Origin: Calothrix anomala FACHB-343
GTDB lineage: Bacteria > Cyanobacteriota > Cyanobacteriia > Cyanobacteriales > Nostocaceae
DNA length: 64,000 bases
NCBI RefSeq assembly: GCF_014696435.1
Contig: NZ_JACJQG010000003.1
Coordinates: forward strand, 124,001 to 188,000
Direction of reading: 5' to 3'
Shown here: positions 17,367-26,726 of the stretch, one piece after another
Position numbering within the stretch: the stretch's first letter is position 1
Layout of the letters: each line of letters starts with the position of its first letter
The notes under the pieces: generated by a model
Told to the model about the DNA's origin: nothing
Databases searched by the model: none
What the model saw: the letters and a program-made list of their open reading frames with translations, nothing else
Made by a program: the position numbers and the translations under genes

Positions 17367-19223
17367 ATGGATCATTTTCTCTACATTACGAGTTGGTTTG
17401 TGCCTTTTTATGGTTTAATAGGTGCTATTTTGACTTTGCCTTGGGCAATAGGAATTATTCGCCAAACAGGGCCAAGACCAGCAGCATACCTCAATTTGTT
17501 GACAACTATTGTGGCATTTGTCCATAGTCTGTTGATATTTCAAAATATTTGGGATAAAGAACCAGAAACTGTAATTTTTCACTGGTTCCAAGTCGCAGAT
17601 TTAGATTTATCCTTTGCCTTAGACATTTCCCCTGTAAGTATTGGGGCGACGGTTTTAATTACCGGGTTAAGTTTTTTAGCCCAAACTTATGCTCTAGGCT
17701 ACATGGAAAAAGACTGGGCCTTGGCGCGGTTTTTTGGGCTATTCGGACTTTTTGAAGCCGCACTGAGTGGTTTAGCCATCAGCGATTCATTATTTCTCAG
17801 CTATGCGCTGTTAGAAGTTCTGACTTTGTCTACATATTTGCTGGTAGGATTTTGGTACGCCCAGCCTTTAGTAGTGACAGCCGCGCGAGATGCATTTTGG
17901 ACAAAACGGGTAGGAGATTTGTTACTGCTAATGGGAGTAGTGACCCTTTCTTGTTTAGCAGGGAGTTTGAACTTTTCTGATTTATATGAATGGGCGCAAA
18001 CAGCTACCTTAGATCCAGTGACTTCGGCTTTGTTGGGATTGGCGTTAATTGCCGGGCCTGCGGGTAAATGTGCCCAATTTCCCCTACATTTGTGGTTAGA
18101 CGAAGCAATGGAAGGGCCGAACCCAGCTTCTGTACTGCGGAACTCATTGGTAGTAGCAGGTGGGGCTTACGTGCTGTATAAAATGCAGCCTTTGCTGTTC
18201 CTTTCTCCTGTGGCTTTAAATGCCTTGGTAATTATGGGTACGGTGACAGCAATTGGGGCGACTTTAGTTTCCTTAGCGCAAATTGATATTAAGCGGGCAC
18301 TATCTCATTCTACCAGTGCATACATGGGCTTGGTATTTTTGGCAATGGGGTTACAGCAAGGCGGTGTGGCTTTGATGTTGCTGTTAACTCATGCGATCGC
18401 AAAAGCTCTATTATTTATGAGTTCGGGTTCGATTATTTCTACCACCCACACTCAAAATTTAACAGAAATGGGCGGTTTGTGGTCGCGGATGCCAGCTACA
18501 ACCACGGCCTTTGTTGTTGGTTCGGCGGGGATGGTAACCTTATTACCACTGGGTAGCTTTTGGGCAATGCTAGCTTGGGCTGATGGCTTTGTCAGTATTA
18601 GCCCTTGGGTGATTGGGGTTTTAGTCATCGTCAATGGATTGACAGCGTTAAATTTAACCAGGGTATTTAGATATATCTTTTGGGATAAACCGCAACAAAA
18701 AACCCGCCGCGCGCCAGAAGTCGGTTGGCAGATGGCTTTCCCGATGGTAACTTTAACCATCCTCACACTGTTACTACCTGTAATGTTGCAGCAATGGTAC
18801 TTACTACCAGATTGGGAAAGTGTGAATTGGTACGTAGTGGGAATGTTAGTCTCTTCAACCCTGCTAGGTGTAGCTATCGGCGCGACGATGTATTTAGATA
18901 AAGCATGGTCGAGGTCGAGAATTTTGGCATGGAGATTTATCCAGGACTTGTTAGGTTATGACTTTTACATTGACCAAGTGTATAAAGTGACCATAGTCAG
19001 TGCTGTAGCCATACTATCGAAGATTTCCGCTTGGAGCGATCGCTATTTAATCGATGGCGTAGTCAATTTGGTGGGATTTGCTGCTATCCTGAGCGGACAA
19101 GGTTTAAAGTATAGCATTTCTGGACAATCCCAAGGTTATATGTTGACCATTCTCTTCGTCGTCAGCATCCTGGGTTTTTTCATTAGCTGGTCATTAGGAC
19201 TACTGGATAAGTTACCTTTTTAG
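17367..19223 (+). CDS. ndhF4: NAD(P)H-quinone oxidoreductase subunit F4
   Basis: 618 residues, a Nqo12/NuoL-type membrane subunit with about 15 hydrophobic segments. The Proton_antipo core shows LLVGFWYAQPLVVTAARDAF, GPAGKCAQFPLHLWLDEAME, then GPNPASVLRNSLVVAGG and LAQIDIKRALSHSTSAYMG, and a C-terminal lateral-helix region. AAGGAAA precedes the ATG. Together with ndhD4 and cupB this is the signature of the NDH-1MS' (NDH-1 type 4) complex of thylakoids, the constitutive CO2-uptake form that couples electron flow to CO2 hydration. The D4/F4 rather than D3/F3 assignment rests on cupB being next and on the absence of cupA/cupS. Confidence 0.9.
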   Translation: MDHFLYITSWFVPFYGLIGAILTLPWAIGIIRQTGPRPAAYLNLLTTIVAFVHSLLIFQNIWDKEPETVIFHWFQVADLDLSFALDISPVSIGATVLITGLSFLAQTYALGYMEKDWALARFFGLFGLFEAALSGLAISDSLFLSYALLEVLTLSTYLLVGFWYAQPLVVTAARDAFWTKRVGDLLLLMGVVTLSCLAGSLNFSDLYEWAQTATLDPVTSALLGLALIAGPAGKCAQFPLHLWLDEAMEGPNPASVLRNSLVVAGGAYVLYKMQPLLFLSPVALNALVIMGTVTAIGATLVSLAQIDIKRALSHSTSAYMGLVFLAMGLQQGGVALMLLLTHAIAKALLFMSSGSIISTTHTQNLTEMGGLWSRMPATTTAFVVGSAGMVTLLPLGSFWAMLAWADGFVSISPWVIGVLVIVNGLTALNLTRVFRYIFWDKPQQKTRRAPEVGWQMAFPMVTLTILTLLLPVMLQQWYLLPDWESVNWYVVGMLVSSTLLGVAIGATMYLDKAWSRSRILAWRFIQDLLGYDFYIDQVYKVTIVSAVAILSKISAWSDRYLIDGVVNLVGFAAILSGQGLKYSISGQSQGYMLTILFVVSILGFFISWSLGLLDKLPF

Positions 19224-19237
19224 TCAATGGTCATTAG

Positions 19238-19257
19238 AGACGCGATGAATCGCGTCT
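19238..19257. repeat. Dispersed hairpin, AGACGCG family, copy 1
   Basis: Perfect palindromic hairpin with arms AGACGCGAT and ATCGCGTCT, followed by GTACAATTGTCTCCCTTGTC. It lies in the 91-bp gap between ndhF4 and ndhD4. Other copies: 29607, 34603, 49307, 61809. Confidence 0.8.
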
Positions 19258-19314
19258 GTACAATTGTCTCCCTTGTCCTTTTTCCCTTCACCATATCCTT
19301 AAGTAGTTCTTTGT

Positions 19315-20814
19315 ATGCTGAGTGCGTTGATTTTAGTACCCTTATTGGGTGCGGCTATAATCGGTTTTTGGCCGCCGGGGATGAATGGTAAAGTATCCCG
19401 TGGGCTAGCGCTGCTATCTGCGATTATCGCTTTTGTGTGGTCGATAATTTTAGCAGTTCAATTTAATCCAGGGCTAGTTAATCAACAGTTTGTAGAATTC
19501 CTACCTTGGGTAGATGCTTTAGGTTTAAATTACAATCTGGGCGTAGATGGTCTATCCTTGCCGTTGCTAGTGTTAAACGGGTTGTTAACTTGCATTGCCA
19601 TCTACAGCAGCGATGAATCTCTGCAACGTCCAAGATTGTATTACTCGTTGATATTGCTGTTAAGTGCTGGGGTAACTGGTGCGTTTCTTGCTCAGGATTT
19701 ACTGCTATTTTTCCTGTTTTACGAAGTTGAACTTATACCCCTGTATCTGTTGATTGCTATTTGGGGTGGAGAAAAGCGGGGTTATGCGGCTACTAAATTC
19801 CTGATTTATACAGCAATTTCCGGGATTTTGATTTTAGCGAGTTTCCTCGGTTTAGTTTGGCTGAGTGGTGCTACTAACTTTGCTCTGGCTTCTTTGAATG
19901 CCAAGACCCTACCATTAGCAACGCAACTGTTATTATTAGGCGGACTTTTAGTTGGTTTTGGGATTAAGATTCCTCTGGTTCCCTTTCATACATGGTTACC
20001 AGATGCCCACGTTGAAGCTTCTACACCAATTTCGGTGCTACTGGCTGGGGTATTGTTGAAATTGGGAACTTATGGCTTATTGCGCTTTGGCATGAACTTG
20101 TTACCAGAAGCTTGGAGTTATTTAGCTCCCTGGTTAGCAAGCTGGGCTGTAGTCAGTGTACTGTATGGTGCATCTTGCGCGATCGCCCAAAAAGATATGA
20201 AAAAAATGGTGGCTTATAGTTCCATTGGACACATGGGCTATATCCTCTTAGGCGCATCTTCGGCTACACAATTAAGCACTTTAGGCACTGTGATGCAGAT
20301 GGTCAGCCACGGGTTGATTTCTGCACTTCTGTTTTTACTCGTAGGAGTTGTGTATAAAAAAGCAGGTAGTCGCAACCTAGATGTCATCCGGGGACTGCTA
20401 AATCCAGAAAGAGGTATGCCTCTGATTGGTAGTTTAATGGTGTTAGGTGTCATGGCTAGCGCGGGGATACCGGGAATGATTGGATTTATTTCCGAATTTG
20501 TCATATTTCGCGGTAGTTTCCCAGTTTACCCGGTGCAAACCTTGTTATGTATGATTGGCACGGGTTTAACAGCAGTTTACTTCTTAATTCTCGTCAATCA
20601 AGCCTTTTTTGGGCGCTTATCTGCCCAGGTTATCAATTTACCACGGGTGTATTGGAGCGATCGCCTACCATCGATAGTTCTAGCTGTGGTAATTGTGGTT
20701 TTTGGTATCCAACCAGCTTGGTTAGCGCGCTGGAGTGAACCAACAATCACTGCAATGGTGAATCCACAAAATTCTGTAACCACAGTAGCCTTGGATCGAG
20801 CAAACAAAAATTAA
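19315..20814 (+). CDS. ndhD4: NAD(P)H-quinone oxidoreductase subunit D4
   Basis: 499 residues, Nqo13/NuoM-type proton-pumping subunit with about 14 membrane segments. Visible: LPWVDALGLNYNLGVDGLSL, LLFFLFYEVELIPLYLLIA (conserved membrane Glu), GFGIKIPLVPFHTWLPDAH and KKMVAYSSIGHMG. It lies 91 bp after ndhF4 and is very likely co-transcribed with it. In cyanobacteria NdhD4 pairs with NdhF4 and CupB in the CO2-uptake NDH-1 form, as opposed to NdhD1/D2 in the respiratory form. Confidence 0.9.
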   Translation: MLSALILVPLLGAAIIGFWPPGMNGKVSRGLALLSAIIAFVWSIILAVQFNPGLVNQQFVEFLPWVDALGLNYNLGVDGLSLPLLVLNGLLTCIAIYSSDESLQRPRLYYSLILLLSAGVTGAFLAQDLLLFFLFYEVELIPLYLLIAIWGGEKRGYAATKFLIYTAISGILILASFLGLVWLSGATNFALASLNAKTLPLATQLLLLGGLLVGFGIKIPLVPFHTWLPDAHVEASTPISVLLAGVLLKLGTYGLLRFGMNLLPEAWSYLAPWLASWAVVSVLYGASCAIAQKDMKKMVAYSSIGHMGYILLGASSATQLSTLGTVMQMVSHGLISALLFLLVGVVYKKAGSRNLDVIRGLLNPERGMPLIGSLMVLGVMASAGIPGMIGFISEFVIFRGSFPVYPVQTLLCMIGTGLTAVYFLILVNQAFFGRLSAQVINLPRVYWSDRLPSIVLAVVIVVFGIQPAWLARWSEPTITAMVNPQNSVTTVALDRANKN

Positions 20815-20821
20815 AATACAG

Positions 20822-20867
20822 CGATTGGGTTTGTAGTAACGATAATGCAATACTACAAACCCAATCG
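20822..20867. other. Perfect 17-bp-stem hairpin between ndhD4 and cupB
   Basis: CGATTGGGTTTGTAGTA (20822-20838) pairs perfectly with TACTACAAACCCAATCG (20851-20867), with a 12-nt loop. No T-run follows, so it is not a classic terminator. It sits 7 bp after the ndhD4 stop and 115 bp before cupB. It may shield or process the message. Confidence 0.7.
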
Positions 20868-20981
20868 TCAATTTGGTCAATAATAAATAATGAAACCTTG
20901 ATAAAAAATCTTTAATTTCATTTTTTTCATAACAAATCGCTAATGACTAAATAACAGTTTTACTTTTTTGGAGCAAACATC

Positions 20982-22112
20982 ATGGTAACTATTCAAAACA
21001 AACCCTATAACAACCCCCTAGCTGAATATATAAAGCGCCTACAAACAGGAGAAGCACTACTTGCTGACAGTCCAGAGAATGTTTTAGAAGTAGTTGGAAT
21101 CCTCAAAAGTTATGGCGTGGTTTTAGATGAATATTCAAAAAATCTGATATATATTGCCGATCATCAATTTCTCGTGTTTTTTCCCTTTTTTAAATACTTC
21201 AATGGCGAATTTTCTTGGCAGAAATTATTCCGGCATTGGTGGCACGATCGCATTAATTTTGAGTATGCTGAATATTGTATGAAGTCCATGATGTGGCATG
21301 GTGGCGGTGGACTAGATAAATATTTGGATACCAAGGAATTTCAACAAACAGCCCAAGCTGTAATTACGGCTAAATTTAAAAATAATCCCTTCGTTTTAGG
21401 AATCAATCAACTGTTTCCTGACTTTTTAATTGAACAGTTGCGAGTCTCTGCATACTACAGTGGTTTGGGGCAATTTTGGCGCGTCATGGCTGATATCTTC
21501 TTAAATCTATCAGACCGTTATGACCGAGGCGAAATTAAGACAATTCCCCAAGTTGTAGAACATATTAAAGCAGGTTTGGTTGCAGATGCAACTAGACCAA
21601 TTACTTATGCAGTCAAAATTGATGGTAAAGTTTACGAATTGCTGCCGAAAAAGGAAGGTTTAACCTTTTTAGCAGACACCGCTATCCCTTATGTTGAAGC
21701 TGTTTTCTTCCGGGGAACACCTTTCTCTGGAACAGTTACATACAACGCCCAAGCATATCAAATTCCCCCAGATCAAGCGCGCTTTCAATATGGTGCATTA
21801 TATGCCGATCCGTTACCAATTGGTAGCGCTGGGATTCCGCCTACTTTATTAATGCAAGATATGCGGCATTATTTACCAGAATATTTGCATGAATTGTATC
21901 GTCGCAGTCCTCGCGGTGAAGATGATTTGCGAGTGCAAATATGTATAACTTTCCAAAAATCGATGTTTTGTGTAACCACAGCCGCGATTTTAGGATTGAT
22001 GCCTTATCCTTTAGATAGTGAAGAGCCATCGGAACAAAAAGCCAATCAAGTATATTTGGAAAAGTGGATGGAACGTTTCCAAACTTCTCGCTTGTTAGAT
22101 GTTAATCAATAA
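20982..22112 (+). CDS. cupB: CO2 hydration protein CupB (ChpX)
   Basis: 376 residues, CO2-hydration protein (ChpX/ChpY) family, with GGAG 8 bp before the ATG. Recognisable segments are LAEYIKRLQTGEALLADSPENVLEV (given here as LAEYIKRLQTG and SPENVLEV), WHDRINFEYAEYCMKSMMWH and LPEYLHELYRRSPRGEDDLR. No membrane helix is evident. CupB is the subunit of the NDH-1MS' complex that converts CO2 to bicarbonate at the expense of redox energy, with His and Cys residues thought to bind zinc. The choice of CupB over CupA rests on the ndhF4-ndhD4-cup order and on location next to the ccm cluster. Confidence 0.88.
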   Translation: MVTIQNKPYNNPLAEYIKRLQTGEALLADSPENVLEVVGILKSYGVVLDEYSKNLIYIADHQFLVFFPFFKYFNGEFSWQKLFRHWWHDRINFEYAEYCMKSMMWHGGGGLDKYLDTKEFQQTAQAVITAKFKNNPFVLGINQLFPDFLIEQLRVSAYYSGLGQFWRVMADIFLNLSDRYDRGEIKTIPQVVEHIKAGLVADATRPITYAVKIDGKVYELLPKKEGLTFLADTAIPYVEAVFFRGTPFSGTVTYNAQAYQIPPDQARFQYGALYADPLPIGSAGIPPTLLMQDMRHYLPEYLHELYRRSPRGEDDLRVQICITFQKSMFCVTTAAILGLMPYPLDSEEPSEQKANQVYLEKWMERFQTSRLLDVNQ

Positions 22113-22150
22113 GCTATTACGTGTTGACTGTTAATAGTAAAAAAGGTGCA

Positions 22151-22180
22151 AGTTAGCCTTTGACTACGGTTAGGCTAACT
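22151..22180 (+). terminator. Hairpin after cupB
   Basis: AGTTAGCCT (22151-22159) pairs with AGGCTAACT (22172-22180), 38 bp after the cupB stop. No clear T-run follows, so termination is only probable. It separates cupB from the MpaB-type gene. Confidence 0.45.
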
Positions 22181-22384
22181 CAATTAAAAGCTTAGTAGAG
22201 GTTGGGGGAAACCTGCTTTTATAGCTGTAGTCACATAGGTTTGGATATCTTGAAAGTGTAAATACTAGGAATAGCAATAGTTTTACCTTCTGCCTCCTGC
22301 CATCTGCCATCTGCCTGCTGCTATAAACAGTACATTTGGTATAATCAGGGAAATTTTAATGATCGAGCGCAGGAATAATTTTCA

Positions 22385-23242
22385 ATGCTTTTTAATCGCT
22401 ACAAATATCTCGATGTGATTCAGCAGCTAGATCCTGTGAAAGATCATCACCAGATATATACTTTAATGTACGGTTACGAATTTCCTTGGGAAATGACAAG
22501 GGCAATGGAAGTGGCTTTAATGCGAACTTATTGTATTCCTAAGATTTCGCAACTATTGGATAAGACAGGGCAATTCTATCACCGTCCACAAAAACGCTAC
22601 GATGATACAGGCATAATTATCGGAGAAATAGCCAAGTGGGGTTACGATAGCGATCGCGGTAAACAAGCGATGCAAAGAATGAATGCAATTCATTCACGCT
22701 TTAAGATTGATAATGCCGATTTTTTATATGCACTCTCTACCTTTATTTACGATCCAATTCGCTGGAATGCAAGTTTTGGTTGGCGCTTGATGTGCGAACA
22801 AGAAAAATTAGCAACTTTTTACTTCTGGCGGGAAGTAGGTAAGCGGATGCATATCCAAGATATTCCGGAAACCTATGAAGAATTTGAACGCTATAACAGC
22901 GATTACGAAAAAGCTAACTTTCGTTATTCACATACAAATAAACTTGTAGGCGAAGCCACCCGCGATTTATTTTTGAGTTGGTTTCCGGGGTGGATGAGTT
23001 TTGCGTTAAAGCCTGCGGTTTATGCCTTACTCGATGATACCATGCTCGATGCTTTTGGGTTTGAATATCCTCACCCATTTTTGCGATCGCTTTTAGCAAA
23101 TATCCTGAAAATTCGGGCGAGATTATTACGTCTCTTCCCATCACGAAATCAGCCATATTTCTTTATCGATCATCCAATTCGTAGTTATCCCAATGGTTAC
23201 GATATAGCTAATATAGGCCCAGAACCCAATAAAAAACAGTAA
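22385..23242 (+). CDS. Oxygenase MpaB family protein (DUF2236)
   Basis: 285 residues, AGGA 9 bp before the ATG. The sequence follows the DUF2236 / MpaB / rubber-oxygenase (Lcp-like) family: HHQIYTLMYGYEFPWEMTRA, MRTYCIPKISQLLDKTGQF, then KRYDDTGIIIGEIAKWG, MNAIHSRFKIDNADFLYAL, and a C-terminal FLSWFPGWMSFALKPAVYAL helix. Family members studied are haem-containing oxygenases or membrane-bound oxidases acting on terpenoid or lipid chains. Substrate here is unknown. It lies 272 bp after cupB on the same strand; a hairpin between them makes co-transcription doubtful. Confidence 0.78.
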   Translation: MLFNRYKYLDVIQQLDPVKDHHQIYTLMYGYEFPWEMTRAMEVALMRTYCIPKISQLLDKTGQFYHRPQKRYDDTGIIIGEIAKWGYDSDRGKQAMQRMNAIHSRFKIDNADFLYALSTFIYDPIRWNASFGWRLMCEQEKLATFYFWREVGKRMHIQDIPETYEEFERYNSDYEKANFRYSHTNKLVGEATRDLFLSWFPGWMSFALKPAVYALLDDTMLDAFGFEYPHPFLRSLLANILKIRARLLRLFPSRNQPYFFIDHPIRSYPNGYDIANIGPEPNKKQ

Positions 23243-23352
23243 AACTTTGTAAATTTACAAAAAATGCCAAGAAATCTTCCCTTCTCCTTTGCGTCTTTGC
23301 GCCTACCCTGCGGGAACGACTCCGTCGAATGCGTGAAAAAAATCTTATAATA

Positions 23353-25380
23353 CTACAAATTCAAATTTAATAACTTAGATATCGCAGGTAATAATTGATT
23401 AGCAGTTCTTACCAAAGTCGCTGAACTTGGTAAACCTGCAAGCGTACCTATCAAAATCTTCAGAGAAGTTCTAGCTATCCGCCGCATTCTTCCTTCCTCT
23501 GGATATTTCCCCGCTTCAGCTAACGCAATTACCTGCTCTAAAGCCTCTGCTTTATCTTCCGGTTCTAACTCTATATTTGTGACAATTTCTGTTTGCAATT
23601 GTTGCAGTAAATCTGCTAATCTAATAGCTTCTGGAGCATCTAAAGTTTGCAATTGGGCAATACTATTACTCAATAAATAAGTAGCATCGGTAACTGTCAC
23701 TTCGCCTAAATCAATACCTTGATTAATGTGAATACTTTGTTCGCCAATATTAATTGGATGACTAATAATTATGGCATCACTTACCTTTTCTACATATTTA
23801 CCATTAGTAATCACAAATCTCTCACCACTGCGAGAAATTTTGGTTTCTTCTTGCGCTGCAATTAAAGCTGCTTGAATTACTATATTATCAGGCTGAAGAA
23901 TTAACGCTTGACGGAATTGTTCTTTAGCCGCTTCAAATCTATCTTGCTCCATTAATTCTTGTCCATAACTCAGCAAAGCTTGGACAAATCCTTCTTTATT
24001 ACGGATTGGATCGACTTTATAAGCTCTCGCATAAAGTTCTACAGCTGCGTCAAAATCTTTCACATCTATGCAAACTTCCGCTAGTCGAAATAGTGCATCA
24101 AAGTGATTGGGATTAATTTGTAATACTTGTTCGTATAGCTGTAGCGCGTTTTCAATATGATTATTTTGATATAATTTTGTTGCTTGTTGATAAATGCGAT
24201 CGCTTGGTGAATCAAGTTTAGCTAATTCCCAAATTTCTCTGCGCAATGGATACCGTTTAATCAGCCAACGCCGCACTAATTCAACAGTAACTTTGTAATT
24301 ATTTAAATAATATAATTCTGGTAATCCAGACGTTCCTAATTGCTTAAAAAATCCCCATTCTAGCAAGCGTTCTTCTGCGGTATGAAATGGCTCAGTTAAC
24401 ACCACACCACACTGTACAAGCTGTGTTAAAGGTTCGCCTTTAACTACAGAATTTGTTTGCTGTTGCGCTTGTGCTGCGGCGGAAAACACCACTCTTTCTG
24501 CAATCGGTAAGCCATCGCGGAACCATGCTAAACCAGCTTCGCCAATTTCAATCGCTGACTCAACAATATTATCTACATCTTGGCGATTTACTATCCAGCG
24601 TTGCTCATCTCTAGCTTGAGAAAATAGGGCAAAACAAATAACTTGTGTAAAATAAGGATGTCCTGCTGATAATTCTAAAATTCTATCAATTGCATCAGCT
24701 TGATATGTCAAAATACCCTCAGCAGGTTTGACAATTAATCTTTCTGCACTGTGTCTATCTAAAAGGCCAATTTCTCTATGGGGAGCTTGCCTAAATAAAC
24801 TGAGTAAATTAGGCATATCATATAATTGTCGCCCCACTACGGGAATAATATAAAGTTCCTTGTGCCAATAAACAATTGACTGAAGACAAGGGAAAAAATG
24901 AGAAATTGCCGAATTTTCTTCAGAGTCGCCTAAAACATCAAATTCATCTAGTAATAGAACTAAATTCTTACCTGCTATTAGTTGATAAATTTGCGGTAAG
25001 AAGTCGTTGAAAAATATTTGTGCATCTTCAGCTAAATCGCTTTTTGATGGTAGCAAAACTTGGCTTGGAGATAATTCGAGAAAATCAATAATTTCTCTAC
25101 CTAACTCATGCAAAACTTCACTGAGAGATTTTTGACTTTTACCTTCCAAAGATAAAGGGACAAATAAAAATTCTTCGAGAGTGATGAAGTTAGGAATTTG
25201 TGACAATATCGAAGATTTACCAATTCGGCGCTGACCGTGGAGTAAAATTACTTGTGCCTGTTGATTCAGATTATCTTGGATAAAATTAAATAAATCTTCA
25301 CGGCCAAAAAATAACTCTGGTTCGTAAATTGGGCGACCAATAATGTAAGGATTATCTTCCCAATCGCTTGCAGACACCAT
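23353..25380 (-). CDS. STAND-like ATPase with TPRs and hydrophobic C-terminal tail
   Basis: 675 residues from the ATG at 25380 (MVSASDWEDNPYIIGRPIY), which has GGGGAGGG upstream; a frame 21 codons longer exists. The AAA/STAND-like NTPase has Walker A GQRRIGKSS (about 49-57) and Walker B LVLLLDEFDVL (about 140-150). A winged-helix-like stretch follows, then TPRs (about 415-500; ALQLYEQVLQINPNHFDAL, AAVELYARAYKVDP). The last ~120 residues have LEPEDKAEALEQVIALAEAG and end in a helix rich in Leu, Ile, Gly and Ala (ILIGTLAGLPSSATLV). It lies 70 bp after a second such ATPase. A signal-sensing NTPase is likely; the target is unknown. Confidence 0.7.
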   Translation of the reverse strand: MVSASDWEDNPYIIGRPIYEPELFFGREDLFNFIQDNLNQQAQVILLHGQRRIGKSSILSQIPNFITLEEFLFVPLSLEGKSQKSLSEVLHELGREIIDFLELSPSQVLLPSKSDLAEDAQIFFNDFLPQIYQLIAGKNLVLLLDEFDVLGDSEENSAISHFFPCLQSIVYWHKELYIIPVVGRQLYDMPNLLSLFRQAPHREIGLLDRHSAERLIVKPAEGILTYQADAIDRILELSAGHPYFTQVICFALFSQARDEQRWIVNRQDVDNIVESAIEIGEAGLAWFRDGLPIAERVVFSAAAQAQQQTNSVVKGEPLTQLVQCGVVLTEPFHTAEERLLEWGFFKQLGTSGLPELYYLNNYKVTVELVRRWLIKRYPLRREIWELAKLDSPSDRIYQQATKLYQNNHIENALQLYEQVLQINPNHFDALFRLAEVCIDVKDFDAAVELYARAYKVDPIRNKEGFVQALLSYGQELMEQDRFEAAKEQFRQALILQPDNIVIQAALIAAQEETKISRSGERFVITNGKYVEKVSDAIIISHPINIGEQSIHINQGIDLGEVTVTDATYLLSNSIAQLQTLDAPEAIRLADLLQQLQTEIVTNIELEPEDKAEALEQVIALAEAGKYPEEGRMRRIARTSLKILIGTLAGLPSSATLVRTANQLLPAISKLLNLNL

Positions 25381-25450
25381 TCTCGCCAAACCCTCCCCAG
25401 AGGAAGTAATCAGTCTGTAACTTAAGCATAAGGCAGGTGACAATTACTTC

Positions 25451-26719
25451 TCAAGTAGGGTCACCCCCCAGTTTACGCACAATCCATACTAAAGACTGGA
25501 CTATATCTTGATGTTGCCATACCCAAGCGATCGCTTTTTTAACTGTATTCGCTTGTTCTCGGCTCATCAAATTGAGAAATACTTTCTCTCTTCCTTCTAG
25601 TTGCGCTTCATTGGTATGGTAAATTTCTTGAATTACCCACCATTCCATCATCGATGAGTTAAAAACGTAAACGCTTTTACCTTCTTCAAATGTCCGCAGA
25701 ATTACACCCCTTTCCTCTAAATCAATTAATTCTCGGCTTCTTTGACTAAAAACTAAATCAATATCCCCTAAAGCATAGCGCGTGTTTCTATTTAAACGCC
25801 CTTGCAACCTTACCAGTGCAATTAACATTAACAAAATCTGTTCTTCTTCTGTAGAAAATCTCCAGGTATCGCGGAAATATTGCTCCGTAGCGCTTTCAAA
25901 ATCTCTGGTAAAAGTTTGCAAATTAGGAGTTTGTCCAGCTTGGATACTGTCATAGAGTAGATAACCAGCATTTTGCAGTAGTGCTGGATGTCCATCTATG
26001 ATATCTAAAACCCCTGCTCTTAAGTTACTAGAAATGGGTATGTTCAGCCTAGCATTGACTTCATTGGGTGGTAATGGTCTCAGGAGGCGGAAAAGATAAT
26101 GGTTATACCAAGGTGAACCACCAGGGGTAATTGTTGGGCCTAGTTCATTCAGGCGGCGAAAGGTGGTAACAATAGTTGAGAGATATTTACCTTCATTACT
26201 GTGAACTGCTAAATCGCGGAACTCGCTCAAGAAAGTGAGCATTTGCGTTTCCGTGTATTGATCATTAGGGTGAAGCGCTGCATCATAATCATCTAATAAC
26301 AGTAACAAGAACTTTTCACGCTGCCCAATTTTCCGCAGCATCCGCCGTAAATCACCTTTTTCTACCTTGTCTTCCTGTAATAACTGCTTAATCTCAGTTT
26401 GCAGTGCTTCGTCACCTTCAGCTTCATCTTGCAACAAACTGAGGATTTCACGCCAGAAACCAGAGGGAGTAAAAGGACTTATCCCCGTACAGTTCATAGA
26501 AATGATGAATGCTTTAGTTGCATCTCGTCCCCGCGCTTGCCAAACTACAGGTGAAGCTAAGTATTTCAATAGGGAAGACTTACCCATACCAGGACTACCA
26601 TATATAGCCAGGTGAGCGCGGCGAGAAATTTGATCGAAAGCGGTTCTTACTTCAGAATTACGCCCGAAAAAGTAATCTGGAGGTACCGGGCCACCAACAT
26701 AGAAAGGATTTTGTGACAT
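25451..26719 (-). CDS. STAND-like ATPase, partner of the downstream ATPase
   Basis: 422 residues. It opens NPFYVGGPVPPDYFFGR, a typical lead-in of cyanobacterial AAA-like/STAND ATPases, then Walker A GSPGMGKSS (41-49) and Walker B FLLLLLDDYDAAL (137-149). A helical region with FSTEEEQILLMLIALV follows, then a small winged-helix-like part and a short tail (NTVKKAIAWVWQHQDIVQSL, VWIVRKLGG) that is amphipathic with several Trp. The same tail style occurs in other cyanobacterial STAND proteins, from memory. It is the first gene of a two-gene minus-strand unit; the 21-bp array at 26920 lies just upstream of its start. Confidence 0.7.
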   Translation of the reverse strand: MSQNPFYVGGPVPPDYFFGRNSEVRTAFDQISRRAHLAIYGSPGMGKSSLLKYLASPVVWQARGRDATKAFIISMNCTGISPFTPSGFWREILSLLQDEAEGDEALQTEIKQLLQEDKVEKGDLRRMLRKIGQREKFLLLLLDDYDAALHPNDQYTETQMLTFLSEFRDLAVHSNEGKYLSTIVTTFRRLNELGPTITPGGSPWYNHYLFRLLRPLPPNEVNARLNIPISSNLRAGVLDIIDGHPALLQNAGYLLYDSIQAGQTPNLQTFTRDFESATEQYFRDTWRFSTEEEQILLMLIALVRLQGRLNRNTRYALGDIDLVFSQRSRELIDLEERGVILRTFEEGKSVYVFNSSMMEWWVIQEIYHTNEAQLEGREKVFLNLMSREQANTVKKAIAWVWQHQDIVQSLVWIVRKLGGDPT

Positions 26720-26726
26720 TTAATGT

